A DNA stretch of 64,000 nt from Pseudomonas corrugata (lineage in GTDB: Bacteria; Pseudomonadota; Gammaproteobacteria; Pseudomonadales; Pseudomonadaceae): assembly GCF_001269905.1 (NCBI RefSeq), contig NZ_LHVK01000008.1, forward strand, positions 330,526 to 394,525, given 5' to 3'. Position numbers and translations under genes: made by a program. Positions 1-8,959 of this stretch are shown one piece after another. The notes under the pieces are model-generated. The model did not search any database and was not told where the DNA came from. It saw nothing but the letters and a program-made list of their open reading frames with translations. Within the stretch, counting starts at the first letter, position 1; every line of letters begins with the position of its first letter.

Positions 1-864
1 ATAGTTCTGGAAGCCGGTGAGCTTTTTCTCGATCTTGCTGCGCACCTGGACTTCGAGCTCCAGTTTGCGGTTGGTGTGCCGGGTCTCTTCCGCCAGGCCC
101 TGAGCCTGATCATAGGCCGCCTGGGAGTCGTCCCGGGCACGCTTGAGCTGCTGCTCTCGGGCCTCGATCCGTGACAGCATGGTGTTGAAGGCCTCGGCCA
201 GGCTGCCGATTTCGTCGTGGTTGCCGCGGGCGGCGCGCAGGGAATAATTTTCCTCACGGGTGACCTGGCGTGACAGTTCTTCCAGTTGATGAATCGGCCG
301 GGTGATCAGGCGTTTGATCTGCTGGGCAATGACCAGCCACAGCAGCACGCTGAAAATCAGGATGCCGAGGCTGGCGGTCAGGGTGCCGGTGTAGAACGCC
401 GCTGGAAGTTCACTGCTGGCGACCAGTAGCAGGTGGCCTGGCGCCGTACCGGGGCGGGGAAGGGTAATGACCTGGTTACTGCGAAACTCACCGGCCTGCC
501 AGGCCTGCACGCTACTGAAGTGATCCGGCAGCTTGAGCTTCGCACCCTGTTGCAGTTGCGCCAGGCGCTCGCCCTCGCCGTCATACAGCGCCGCCGCCCG
601 CAGCGGGGCGTAGCTGTTGAGTTCGTCGAGCAGGCGCTTGGCGCTTTGCGGCGATTGCAGGGCATCGGAGATCAGGCTCGGATTGGCGATCAGCCGACCG
701 ATGGTCTGCAGGGCCTGGGGGGCCATGCTTTCCTGGGAAATGTAATAGGCGGCGCTGATAAAGGTCAGGTTGGCGACCAGTAACACGGTGGTCAACAACA
801 CCAGCAGGGCGGCCAATAGTTTCTGGCCGACTGGCAGGTTTTCAAGGCGCTGGCGCAATGGCAT
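1..864 (-). CDS. Membrane sensor histidine kinase, N-terminal part (3' end outside window)
   Basis: The reading frame starts at ATG 864 and runs off the left edge, so only about 288 residues are visible. They show a first membrane helix at roughly residues 15-40, a periplasmic sensing region of about 110 residues, a second membrane helix at roughly 160-182, a HAMP linker (about 182-235, with RPIHQLEEL and DEIGSLAEAFNTML) and the start of a coiled coil. This is the input half of a two-component sensor kinase; the PAS, DHp and ATPase domains would lie to the left and are not seen. The neighbours panE, yajQ and an mscS-type gene match the surroundings of the P. aeruginosa sensor PA4398 (recalled synteny), so it is probably that orthologue. 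The ligand is unknown. Confidence 0.75.
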   Translation of the reverse strand, partial: MPLRQRLENLPVGQKLLAALLVLLTTVLLVANLTFISAAYYISQESMAPQALQTIGRLIANPSLISDALQSPQSAKRLLDELNSYAPLRAAALYDGEGERLAQLQQGAKLKLPDHFSSVQAWQAGEFRSNQVITLPRPGTAPGHLLLVASSELPAAFYTGTLTASLGILIFSVLLWLVIAQQIKRLITRPIHQLEELSRQVTREENYSLRAARGNHDEIGSLAEAFNTMLSRIEAREQQLKRARDDSQAAYDQAQGLAEETRHTNRKLELEVQVRSKIEKKLTGFQNY

Positions 865-909
865 CAGATTCGTCGCTGAAAAGGAACACGAGGCCAGCGT
901 AGCCGCTGC

Positions 910-1908
<999 letters not shown>

Positions 1909-1925
1909 TTAACCACAAGCCAAGC

Positions 1926-1956
1926 GCGCGCCTTTATCACGGGGGCGCCTTTTTTA
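1926..1956 (+). other. Hairpin plus T-run in the yajQ leader
   Basis: A GCGCC...GGCGC stem with an 11-base loop is followed at once by six T residues, giving a terminator-like shape only about 15 bases before the yajQ start. The T-run sits directly ahead of the Shine-Dalgarno, so it could be a leader attenuator or simply a stable 5' end. The stem is short and the function is unproven. Confidence 0.3.
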
Positions 1957-1970
1957 TTGGAGAACTCTAC

Positions 1971-2456
1971 ATGCCTTCATTCGACGTGGTATCCGAACTG
2001 GACAAGCACGAAGCCACCAACGCGGTTGAAAACGCCATCAAGGAACTCGACCGTCGTTATGACCTCAAGGGCAAGGGCAGCTTCGAGTTCAAGGAGAAGG
2101 ACCTGACCGTCAACCTGACCGCCGAAGCCGAGTTCCAGCTCGAGGCGATGATCGAAATCCTCAAGCTTGCGTTGGTCAAGCGCAAGATCGATGTGCAATG
2201 CCTTGAGATCAAGGATGCCTATGCCTCGGGCAAGGTGATGAAACAGGAAGCGGTGCTCAAGGAAGGCATCGACAAGGAGCTGGCAAAGAAGATTGTCGCT
2301 CATATCAAGGATGCCAAGCTCAAGGTACAGGCTGCCATCCAGGGCGAGCAGGTGCGGGTTACCGGCAAGAAGCGCGACGACCTGCAGGAAGCCATCGCGG
2401 CACTGCGCGCCAAGGAATTCGGTATGCCGCTACAGTTCAATAACTTCCGCGACTGA
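1971..2456 (+). CDS. yajQ: YajQ family cyclic-di-GMP-binding protein
   Basis: A small cytosolic protein of 161 residues, full length for the YajQ/DUF520 family (two ferredoxin-like halves). Members bind cyclic-di-GMP and in Xanthomonas and Pseudomonas influence virulence and biofilm genes through partner transcription factors (family knowledge). The typical N-terminus [14 protein letters not shown] and the C-terminal [10 protein letters not shown] are present. A good GGAG lies 8 bases before ATG 1971. It is transcribed away from panE and followed by an mscS-type gene. I see no truncation or unusual residues. Confidence 0.95.
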   Translation: MPSFDVVSELDKHEATNAVENAIKELDRRYDLKGKGSFEFKEKDLTVNLTAEAEFQLEAMIEILKLALVKRKIDVQCLEIKDAYASGKVMKQEAVLKEGIDKELAKKIVAHIKDAKLKVQAAIQGEQVRVTGKKRDDLQEAIAALRAKEFGMPLQFNNFRD

Positions 2457-2483
2457 CAGGACGTCAGGCTGTTCAGGAATAAG

Positions 2484-2511
2484 GTGGTGAGGGGGCAGGC
2501 TCCCTCGCCAC
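2484..2511. repeat. Single REP-like palindrome
   Basis: An imperfect palindrome of about 28 bases (GTGGTGAGGG / CCCTCGCCAC arms around AGG) lies between yajQ and the mscS gene. It resembles the GTGGCGAGGGAGC class of Pseudomonas REP elements rather than the GTGGGAGCGAGC class that is common elsewhere in the window. Confidence 0.55.
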
Positions 2512-2541
2512 ATTCGTGCTTATGGTAATAAGGAGAGTCGA

Positions 2542-3384
2542 ATGGACTTGAATGCAGAAGTGGATCATTTGATCAAAACCTCCCAGGCCGCGATACCAAT
2601 GGTCATGGAGTACGGCAGCCGAGTGCTGCTGGCGGTCATCACCCTGGCCATCGGCTGGTGGTTGATCAACAAGGTCACGAAAAAACTGGGTGCGCTGCTG
2701 GCCCTGCGTAATGCTGACCTGGCGCTGCAAGGGTTTATCAGTACCCTGGTCAATGTCATCCTGAAGATACTGTTGGCGATTAGCGTTGCCTCGATGATCG
2801 GCGTGGAAACCACCTCGTTCGTCGCCGCCATCGGTGCGGCGAGCTTGGCAATCGGCTTGGCATTGCAGGGCAGCCTGGCAAACTTCGCCGGCGGCGTGCT
2901 GATCCTGCTGTTCCGTCCCTTCCGTATCGGTGACTGGATCGAAGCCCAAGGTGTCGCCGGCACGGTAGACAGTATCCAGATCTTCCATACCGTGCTGCGC
3001 ACCGGTGACAACAAGACGGTGATCGTGCCTAACGGCAACCTGTCGAACGGCATCATCACCAACACCAATCGTCAGCCGACCCGCAAAGTGGTGTTCGATG
3101 TGGGGGTGGATTACCAGGCAGATCTGCAAGAAGCCCGGCAGGTGTTGCTGGATCTGGCGAAGGATGAGCGGGTGCTTAGCGACCCGGCTCCTCAAGCTGT
3201 GATTTCCACACTCGGTGACAGTTCGATCACGGTGTCTTTGCGGGTATGGGTCAAGACGGCGGACTACTGGGATGTAATGTTCATGTTCAACGAACAATCC
3301 CGTGACCGGTTGAAAGCGGCGGGTATTGATATTCCGTTTCCGCAGCGGGTGATTCGGGTTGTTCAGGAAGAGACGGCGCGATAA
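2542..3384 (+). CDS. mscS: MscS-type small-conductance mechanosensitive channel
   Basis: An inner-membrane channel that opens under membrane tension and releases solutes on osmotic downshock. It has 280 residues, close to E. coli MscS (286). Three membrane helices occupy the first about 130 residues. The pore-lining helix shows the Ala/Gly packing pattern of the family (AIGLALQGSLANFAGG) and runs into the beta domain signature FRPFRIGDWIEAQG and VPNGNLSNG. The start at 2542 has AAGGAGAG upstream. A strong bidirectional terminator follows. Pseudomonads carry several MscS paralogues, so the symbol denotes the family. Confidence 0.9.
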   Translation: MDLNAEVDHLIKTSQAAIPMVMEYGSRVLLAVITLAIGWWLINKVTKKLGALLALRNADLALQGFISTLVNVILKILLAISVASMIGVETTSFVAAIGAASLAIGLALQGSLANFAGGVLILLFRPFRIGDWIEAQGVAGTVDSIQIFHTVLRTGDNKTVIVPNGNLSNGIITNTNRQPTRKVVFDVGVDYQADLQEARQVLLDLAKDERVLSDPAPQAVISTLGDSSITVSLRVWVKTADYWDVMFMFNEQSRDRLKAAGIDIPFPQRVIRVVQEETAR

Positions 3385-3475
3385 CGAGCTCGGATATAAC
3401 CTGTCGCTGGGGTCAAGCTGTATTTAGTTAGCTTGCTATTTATGAGGTTGCGTTGCCTGTTTTTATCGGGCGCAT

Positions 3476-3516
3476 AAAAAAACCGCTCACCTGGATCAGG
3501 TGAGCGGTTTTTGTTT
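3476..3516. terminator. Bidirectional Rho-independent terminator
   Basis: A near-perfect stem AAACCGCTCACCT / AGGTGAGCGGTTT is flanked by A-rich sequence on the left and T-rich sequence on the right, so it can end transcription of the mscS gene (+) and the porin gene (-). Confidence 0.85.
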
Positions 3517-3547
3517 ATTGCGGTGTAGCTATCAACTCAGCACTGAA

Positions 3548-4810
3548 TTACAAGATGCTCAGTGGATATTCGACAATAACGCGGAAGTCGTTGTTGTCGT
3601 TGCCATTGATACCGTTGTAAGAAGTGTTGGCACGATAGAACGCACTACGCAGACGGAAAGACAGGTCTTTCGCTGGTCCGCTTTGCATAACGTACTTGGT
3701 TTCGAAATCCAGCTCGTGCTCTTTACCTTCGTCGGCACCAGTGGAAATGTTGTCACCCTTGACGTAACGGGTCATGAAGCTCAGGCCAGGAACGCCATAG
3801 GTTTTCATGTTCAGGTCGTAGCGAGCCTGCCAGGAACGCTCGTCTTCGCCGTTGAAGTCGGAGTACTGGATGGAGTTGGCGAGGAAAATGGTGCCGTTAC
3901 CGTCAGCGCCATAGACATAACCGCTGGAACCGGTGGAGCGCTGGTGAGCCAGGGTAAATTTATGAGCACCAATGCTATAAGCTGCTGCGAGCGACCAAAT
4001 ACGGTTATCAACGTCACCGCTGAGTTTCTGACCTTGGTCTTTGCTGTCGTAGCCGTTGAAGTCGAAGTTAAGGGACTGATCTTCGTTGATCGGCAGAGTG
4101 TAGTTCAGGTTGAGGTATTTCTTCTTGTAGTTGTCTTCAACGTCGGAAGCCGCTACACCTGCTACAAAATTGTCAGTGAACTGGTAGGTTGCGCCAGCAA
4201 TGTCAGCGGACTTCAGGCCGGTGCCATTGATGCTGTCGTGACCCATGTGGTTCTGCCCGCTGATCGCGGTGAAGTGACCAGCGCTCAGTTCCAGACCTTT
4301 GATTTCCTTACTGGTGATCAAAGTGCCAGTAGCAACTTCTGGCAGCAAGCGGCTGTCGTCAGTGGAGAGGACAGGGCTGGCAACGTACTGGCTACCATAT
4401 TTCAGGACAGTGTCGGACAGACGGAACTTGACCGCGCCGCCAGCGATGGATTGGGTGTCTTCCGGACGGCCGTCGCTATCGGAACCGAACATGCCATTAC
4501 CGGTGCGGCCACGGCCGCTGTCCAGTTTGACCATGCCATTGGCCAGAGCGTCTATACCGAAACCAACAGTACCTTGGGTGAAGCCGGACTCGTAAGTCGC
4601 GCGAGCGGCAAGACCGCTCTCTTCACGATAGCTTTGAGCGGTACTGGGGTTGTTCTTGAAGTCACGGTTCATGTACAGGGCACGGGTCAGAACTTTCAGG
4701 CTCTGATCTTCAAAAAAGCCCTTGGACTCGTCCTGGGAAGACGCCACTGCGAACTGCGAAACGCTGGCCGATACAGCCAGTGCGATCATGCTCCACTTCA
4801 TCACGCGCAT
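3548..4810 (-). CDS. OprD-family outer-membrane porin
   Basis: An 18-stranded outer-membrane channel for small substrates such as basic amino acids, peptides or aromatic acids; the substrate cannot be read from sequence. It has 420 residues with a signal peptide (about 1-23, ending QFAVA). Family hallmarks are YESGFTQGTVGFG, SLAAAYSIGAHKFTLAHQ, FLANSIQYSDFNG, SWQARYDLN and the terminal strand ending YPLSIL. It sits to the left of the HIT-slyX-cold shock-dps-aspS run, the same position as oprD (PA0958) in P. aeruginosa, so it may be the positional orthologue. The loops differ, so I give no symbol. An AGGAG precedes ATG 4810. Confidence 0.92.
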   Translation of the reverse strand: MRVMKWSMIALAVSASVSQFAVASSQDESKGFFEDQSLKVLTRALYMNRDFKNNPSTAQSYREESGLAARATYESGFTQGTVGFGIDALANGMVKLDSGRGRTGNGMFGSDSDGRPEDTQSIAGGAVKFRLSDTVLKYGSQYVASPVLSTDDSRLLPEVATGTLITSKEIKGLELSAGHFTAISGQNHMGHDSINGTGLKSADIAGATYQFTDNFVAGVAASDVEDNYKKKYLNLNYTLPINEDQSLNFDFNGYDSKDQGQKLSGDVDNRIWSLAAAYSIGAHKFTLAHQRSTGSSGYVYGADGNGTIFLANSIQYSDFNGEDERSWQARYDLNMKTYGVPGLSFMTRYVKGDNISTGADEGKEHELDFETKYVMQSGPAKDLSFRLRSAFYRANTSYNGINGNDNNDFRVIVEYPLSIL

Positions 4811-5674
4811 CGTGATTTGCTCCTTTGGTTTTTAGAAGAGTACTGCCGTCCCACCTGTTTTTTATCTGGGCGGCTCTTTCTTTTTGTGCCGGCGCAAACT
4901 TATATCACGCCGACCCTATTGGCGATACTTGCCCATCCAACCTTTCAGCTTCTTTACGACCATGTCGCCAATGGCTCGATCCATGTCGTAATGGGGCTGC
5001 TCCGACGCAATCGGGTTTCGCAACTTGAATGTTGCTTGTCTTTCTTCGGCGTCGGCGTAAAGAGTCCTTCGTTACTGCGCTTGAAGCTCCTGAGGGCAAC
5101 CTTGCCACTTTATTCTTAAGCCAGCAGGTTTTCGTTCCGACGATTCCCTGAAGGCGATGTCCGGGAGGAATGCAACAAGCATGCACAAACCCGAATTTTG
5201 TTCACATTTTTTTCACACTCTTCTGTTTGACGCGGTGAAACCTCATGAAACCGGGGCCCAAAGGCCTTGTTTTAAATAGGGTTGACTGCTGTACCGCTAT
5301 CGTGTTTGAAACCTGTAAACAGCCCGCGACAACAAAAAACGTTACCGGTTCACCCTGTCGGTGGGTAAATCCCGGATGCTTCGTGCATTTAGCGTAGACG
5401 CTTTGTGCAGTTTTGGTGCAAAAAAAACTTCGTCAATCGCCCGAGGCTGGTGTTTCGAAGAATTCCGAGGCTGCTGCTCGCGGATTCCGGGGCGGCCGGT
5501 GCGCCAAATGGGTGCGCCAACCGCCCGCCCTCAAGAAGATCGGTCCCGAAAACAGGCATGGCAGTCAAGCCTGGAAGGGTATGCAGTGAACGTTCGCCTA
5601 TTCGCGGGTATGCTGCGAATACCTGATAAGCGCCCAAGCCGGGCAGCCCCCATAACGAGCCAGGAGTACCGGCA
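4811..5674. other. Long intergenic region between porin and HIT genes
   Basis: About 860 bases separating divergent genes. No reading frame here has a family match, good start context or coding-like composition. It must hold the porin promoter on the left and the HIT/slyX promoter on the right. An AT-rich patch lies near 5190-5230. I see no clear terminator that would mark a small RNA, although the length would allow one. Confidence 0.5.
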
Positions 5675-6100
5675 GTGTTTGTTTTAGATCCACGACTGCA
5701 ACAGGACACACTGCCCATTGGCGATTTCCCGCTGTGCCGGTTGCTGTTGTCCAATGATTCGAATTACCCGTGGTTCATTCTTGTACCAAGACGGGAAGAT
5801 ATCAGTGAGTTGTTTCAGCTCGATGACGTTGATCAACGCCAGCTGTGGAAAGAGACCACCGCGCTGGCCGAAATTCTCAAGGACTCCTTTGACGCCGACA
5901 AATTGAACGTTGCGGCGTTGGGTAACGTCGTCAGCCAGTTACACATGCATGTCATCGTGCGCAGGCATGAGGATGCGGCCTGGCCGTCGCCGGTCTGGGG
6001 CAGGCACCCGGCCCGGCCTTATAATGAACAGCAGGTGACAGCCATTCGCGAGCGGTTACGGATGGCCCTGACCGATGATTTCAAGTTTATGGAGGGTTGA
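5675..6100 (+). CDS. HIT (histidine triad) family protein
   Basis: A 141-residue cytosolic member of the HIT superfamily of nucleotide hydrolases and transferases. The triad motif LHMHVIVRR is at about residues 90-98, followed by the WPSPVWG segment typical of this bacterial subgroup. The substrate is unknown. It starts at GTG 5675 with AGGAG nine bases upstream. It is followed by slyX after three bases, so the two form one transcript, as in P. aeruginosa (PA0959-PA0960 region, recalled). Confidence 0.85.
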   Translation: MFVLDPRLQQDTLPIGDFPLCRLLLSNDSNYPWFILVPRREDISELFQLDDVDQRQLWKETTALAEILKDSFDADKLNVAALGNVVSQLHMHVIVRRHEDAAWPSPVWGRHPARPYNEQQVTAIRERLRMALTDDFKFMEG

Positions 6101-6103
6101 ACC

Positions 6104-6310
6104 GTGGATCTTGAGGCGCGTGTTACCGATCTGGAAACTCGCCTGGCATTTCAGGATGACACCATCCAGGCGTTGAATGATGTGTTGGTGGAGCAGCAGC
6201 GAGTCGTCGAGCGTTTGCAGCTGCAGATGACGGCATTGCTCAAGCGGCAGGAGGAAATGGCTGGGCAGTTTGAATCCGTCGAGGAAGAGGCGCCGCCCCC
6301 ACATTACTGA
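6104..6310 (+). CDS. slyX: SlyX family protein
   Basis: A 68-residue, almost entirely coiled-coil protein. N-terminal heptads ([22 protein letters not shown]) and a C-terminal acidic tail ending in PPPHY are diagnostic of SlyX. The biochemical role is unknown. The GTG start at 6104 has GGAGG about seven bases upstream, within the end of the HIT gene, so translation is probably coupled. A terminator follows. Confidence 0.9.
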   Translation: MDLEARVTDLETRLAFQDDTIQALNDVLVEQQRVVERLQLQMTALLKRQEEMAGQFESVEEEAPPPHY

Positions 6311-6332
6311 TCAGCCTGCGACAAGTCATAAA

Positions 6333-6370
6333 AAAAACCGCGATGCAGCCTGGCTGCTCGCGGTTCTTTT
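6333..6370. terminator. Rho-independent terminator between slyX and cold-shock gene
   Basis: AACCGCGAtGCAGC / GCTGCtCGCGGTT stem with loop CTGG, a run of eight A on the left and TTCTTTT on the right. It can serve slyX (+) and the convergent cold-shock gene (-). Confidence 0.8.
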
Positions 6371-6381
6371 CATGCCTGGGA

Positions 6382-6987
6382 TCAGCGTCGCGGCAGTGCG
6401 GCGATGACGTCTTCGGCTTGCAGGCCTTTGTCGCGGTGCATCACGGAAAACTCCACGCGCTGGCCTTCGACCAGTACGCGATGACCTTCGCCGCGGATGG
6501 CCCGGAAATGCACGAAAATGTCATCGCCGGAGTCGCGGGAGATAAAGCCGAAGCCCTTGGAGGTGTTGAACCACTTCACAGTGCCGGTATCGCGGTTGGA
6601 CATGTCGTAGTTCTGGGGCGCGGCAGACGGCGACGACTTCTTGTAGAAGCTGACGGCCAGGTGCAGTGCCACGGCCAGCAGCGCCGCTGTGAGACTGAAC
6701 AGGACGGCCGGTTGACCGCCGATTTCCGGCATCGGAGCCAGCAGGCTCAGGGTTTGCAGGGCGACGGCCAGCACCAGCAGTACGCTGACCAGGTTTTGCA
6801 GTTGATGACGAGGTCCTTTGTGCCAGTAAGGAATGACAGGTGCGAGGGTCAGGTTGAGCAGGCCGAAGAAGGCCAGGTAAAGCGCATCGGGATGTTGCAG
6901 GTAAGGTGTTGCTTCGGAACCCAGGCTAGGGATGAAGGACAGCAGCAGGGCAGCTGCGCCCATTAGCAAGTGGACGATTTTCAACAT
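6382..6987 (-). CDS. Membrane protein with C-terminal cold-shock domain
   Basis: About 201 residues. The first about 125 hold four hydrophobic segments (for example [39 protein letters not shown] and [16 protein letters not shown]). From about residue 134 there is a complete cold-shock domain with [16 protein letters not shown] (RNP1) and DIFVHF (RNP2), so the nucleic-acid-binding module is anchored at the inner membrane. It is collinear with the P. aeruginosa gene annotated as cold-shock protein PA0961 (recalled). I chose ATG 6987 (MLKIVHLL); a GTG at 7017 would add ten residues and has no better ribosome-binding site. The function of the membrane part is unknown. Confidence 0.85.
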   Translation of the reverse strand: MLKIVHLLMGAAALLLSFIPSLGSEATPYLQHPDALYLAFFGLLNLTLAPVIPYWHKGPRHQLQNLVSVLLVLAVALQTLSLLAPMPEIGGQPAVLFSLTAALLAVALHLAVSFYKKSSPSAAPQNYDMSNRDTGTVKWFNTSKGFGFISRDSGDDIFVHFRAIRGEGHRVLVEGQRVEFSVMHRDKGLQAEDVIAALPRR

Positions 6988-7387
6988 TTTGATTGGCTCA
7001 CGGTTAAGACGGATCACAAGGAAGAGCTGGTCGGGGACGGTTCGCTTCAGAACAATGAGAGGCGCTGGACACGTACCCGAATCAGCCTATGCGCCACACC
7101 CGGGAAAATAGGCGTAGCGACACACTGCCTATTTAACAGCAAAGCCCAGGCCTTCTCAAACTCGTAACAGGTGCGTGCCGCGCTGTTCGTCGGCCGGAGA
7201 GCTGCACGCCTGATCGCGATGGCGGCGGATCAGCAATACCTTCAGCAACTGACAGACCGCCATCGCGAGCGGGCTCGCTTGTATGGTAGGACTTGAAGGG
7301 AGGAGGAGGGCTGGCGATTTGTCGCAGGCTACTGGCGACAACACCCGCTACGCTGTGGAATTCATCACCGTCAGGAGATCAACCAAC
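6988..7387. other. Intergenic region with degenerate REPIN remnant
   Basis: About 400 bases between divergent genes. At about 7205-7285 the sequences GATCGCGATGGCGG and CCGCCATCGCGAGCGGGCTCGCTT face each other like a decayed REP pair. No coding frame is convincing. The dps promoter should lie near 7290-7370. Confidence 0.45.
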
Positions 7388-7861
7388 ATGGCAATTGATA
7401 TCGGAATCAGTGAAGAAGATCGCAAGTCCATCGTCGACGGGCTTTCACGTCTGTTGTCGGACACTTACGTGCTGTATCTCAAGACCCACAACTTTCACTG
7501 GAACGTCACAGGGCCGATGTTTCGGACCCTGCACCTGATGTTCGAGGAGCAATACAATGAACTGGCGCTGGCGGTGGATCTGATTGCCGAGCGCATTCGT
7601 GCGCTCGGCTTTCCCGCGCCAGGTGCTTATTCGGTGTATGCACGCTTGTCTTCCATCAAGGAAGAGGAGGGTGTGCCCAGTGCCGAAGACATGATCCGGC
7701 AACTGGTCGACGGTCAGGAAGCGGTGACGCGTACGGCTCGTGGCATCTTCCCCCTGCTGGACAAGGTCAGCGATGAACCGACCGCCGACCTGCTGACTCA
7801 GCGCATGCAGGTTCACGAAAAGACCGCGTGGATGCTGCGCTCTCTGCTGGACGAACGGTAA
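7388..7861 (+). CDS. dps: Dps-family DNA-protecting ferritin-like protein
   Basis: A 157-residue four-helix ferroxidase that assembles as a 12-mer, oxidises and stores iron and shields DNA in starvation. The dinuclear iron site is complete and correctly spaced: H37 (in HNFHWNV), H49, E53, D64 and E68, matching E. coli H51, H63, D67, D78 and E82. ATG 7388 follows AGGAG at about 7373. The gene lies between the cold-shock fusion and the aspS block, as PA0962 does. There is no long Lys-rich N-terminal tail, so direct DNA binding may be weaker than in E. coli Dps (inference). Confidence 0.92.
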   Translation: MAIDIGISEEDRKSIVDGLSRLLSDTYVLYLKTHNFHWNVTGPMFRTLHLMFEEQYNELALAVDLIAERIRALGFPAPGAYSVYARLSSIKEEEGVPSAEDMIRQLVDGQEAVTRTARGIFPLLDKVSDEPTADLLTQRMQVHEKTAWMLRSLLDER

Positions 7862-7955
7862 GCCTCTGGCGGGCGATGGTGGGGGCTGTGACCGTCATCG
7901 CCCGTATGTCGCAGTCGTTGGTTCCTTGTATCGGGCTTTCCGATGAGTAGTGCGC

Positions 7956-8026
7956 CTGCTGTTGGTGTAACCCATCGTGTGTAGGACGGAGTAATTCATC
8001 GTCCGTCTGCTGTTGGCTTGTCCTAC
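7956..8026. repeat. Small inverted and direct repeat structure
   Basis: CTGCTGTTGG occurs at 7956-7965 and 8007-8016, and the second copy lies inside an inverted pair GTAGGAC (7981-7987) / GTCCTAC (8020-8026). No T-run follows. It could form a structured RNA or be the remnant of a small repeat element. Confidence 0.3.
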
Positions 8027-8130
8027 GTTGCCGGTCAAGAAGTCATCTGGATCTGGCAACTCCGTTGAGCTTCCATAGGGCACCAGTTGTCCTGACTGAG
8101 AGGTTCGTATGGCAAAGGAGTGTCGACGGT

Positions 8131-8481
8131 ATGATTCAAGGAAAAGAACCGAGGGAGGGGGCGCAGTCCATCGCTATCGACCCGTTCGTCAGTGGGTTCG
8201 ATATGCAGCTGGCCCGGCCCTTGTCCCGATCCATCCGTTTGAACGGGTTCGCCACCTGTCTTCGGCTGGAACGGGTCTATTGGGAAATTCTCGGTGACAT
8301 GGCCCAGCTCAACAACTGTTCCATCAACACGCTGTTGTCCCATGTCGACAGGGAGGTGCACTTGCGCCATGGCGGGGTCCGCAATTTCAGCGGTCTGGTG
8401 CGTGTTGTCTGCGTGGTGCACAGTTTGAAAGAGGCCGGTATGGAGGTCGTGCAGCGTCACTGGCGTGAGACCCCGCAGTGA
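8131..8481 (+). CDS. Ribbon-helix-helix domain protein
   Basis: A 116-residue protein of the RHH_4 type. The segment from about residue 30 (LSRSIRLNGFATCLRLERVYWEILGDMAQLNNCSI) has the strand-helix-helix layout of these small DNA-binding proteins, followed by a second helical part. The target is unknown. I chose ATG 8131 because AGGAG lies ten bases upstream; an upstream TTG (8065) lacks one. It is a single gene flanked by short untranslated stretches. Confidence 0.65.
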   Translation: MIQGKEPREGAQSIAIDPFVSGFDMQLARPLSRSIRLNGFATCLRLERVYWEILGDMAQLNNCSINTLLSHVDREVHLRHGGVRNFSGLVRVVCVVHSLKEAGMEVVQRHWRETPQ

Positions 8482-8662
8482 CTCGGCGGGGCCGCTAGGT
8501 GTCTTGGGCAGCCTTGGGGGCTTCCAGATTCGTTTCCCCATTACATGGGAAACGAATGGAGAACGCCCCTACGGCTGCACAGGCTGCATTTAATGGATAT
8601 AATCCCGCTCTTTGCCGCAAAGCCCAGCTTTTGCGCGATTAACCTGATCGCCGAGACAATCC

Positions 8663-8884
8663 ATGCCGATGTACGACTATCAATGTGCTTCCTGTGGTCA
8701 TCAGATGGAAGCCATCCAAAAGATCAGCGAAGCACCGCTGGTCGACTGCCCTGCCTGCCAGGCGCCGGAACTGAAAAAAATGCTGTCCATGCCGGGCTTC
8801 CGCCTCGGCGGTACGGGCTGGTATGAAACCGACTTCAAGACCGGCGCCAAGAAGAACCTCGCCGGTGGCGACAAAGCTGACTGA
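8663..8884 (+). CDS. FmdB-family zinc ribbon protein
   Basis: A 73-residue protein beginning MPMYDYQCASCGHQME with two CxxC knuckles (CASC and CPAC), the FmdB/CxxC_CxxC_SSSS signature, then a Gly/Lys-rich tail. Members are probably regulatory or scaffold proteins; no reaction is known. It lies directly ahead of aspS (75 bases), an arrangement common in pseudomonads, and may share its transcript. The ribosome-binding site is weak. Confidence 0.85.
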   Translation: MPMYDYQCASCGHQMEAIQKISEAPLVDCPACQAPELKKMLSMPGFRLGGTGWYETDFKTGAKKNLAGGDKAD

Positions 8885-8959
8885 GATGAATACGTGCGGG
8901 TTCTTGCATGGGCAGGGCCTCCAACCGAATGTCGAATTACGAGAAGTGAAACCACTACC

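Noticed and set aside
3500..5119. 539-residue open frame antisense to the porin gene
   Set aside because: The minus strand has a full OprD-family porin with signal peptide; the plus frame starts within its terminator.
4825..5186. Small coding frames in the porin-HIT gap
   Set aside because: Frames of 60-90 residues lack ribosome-binding sites, families and coding-type composition.
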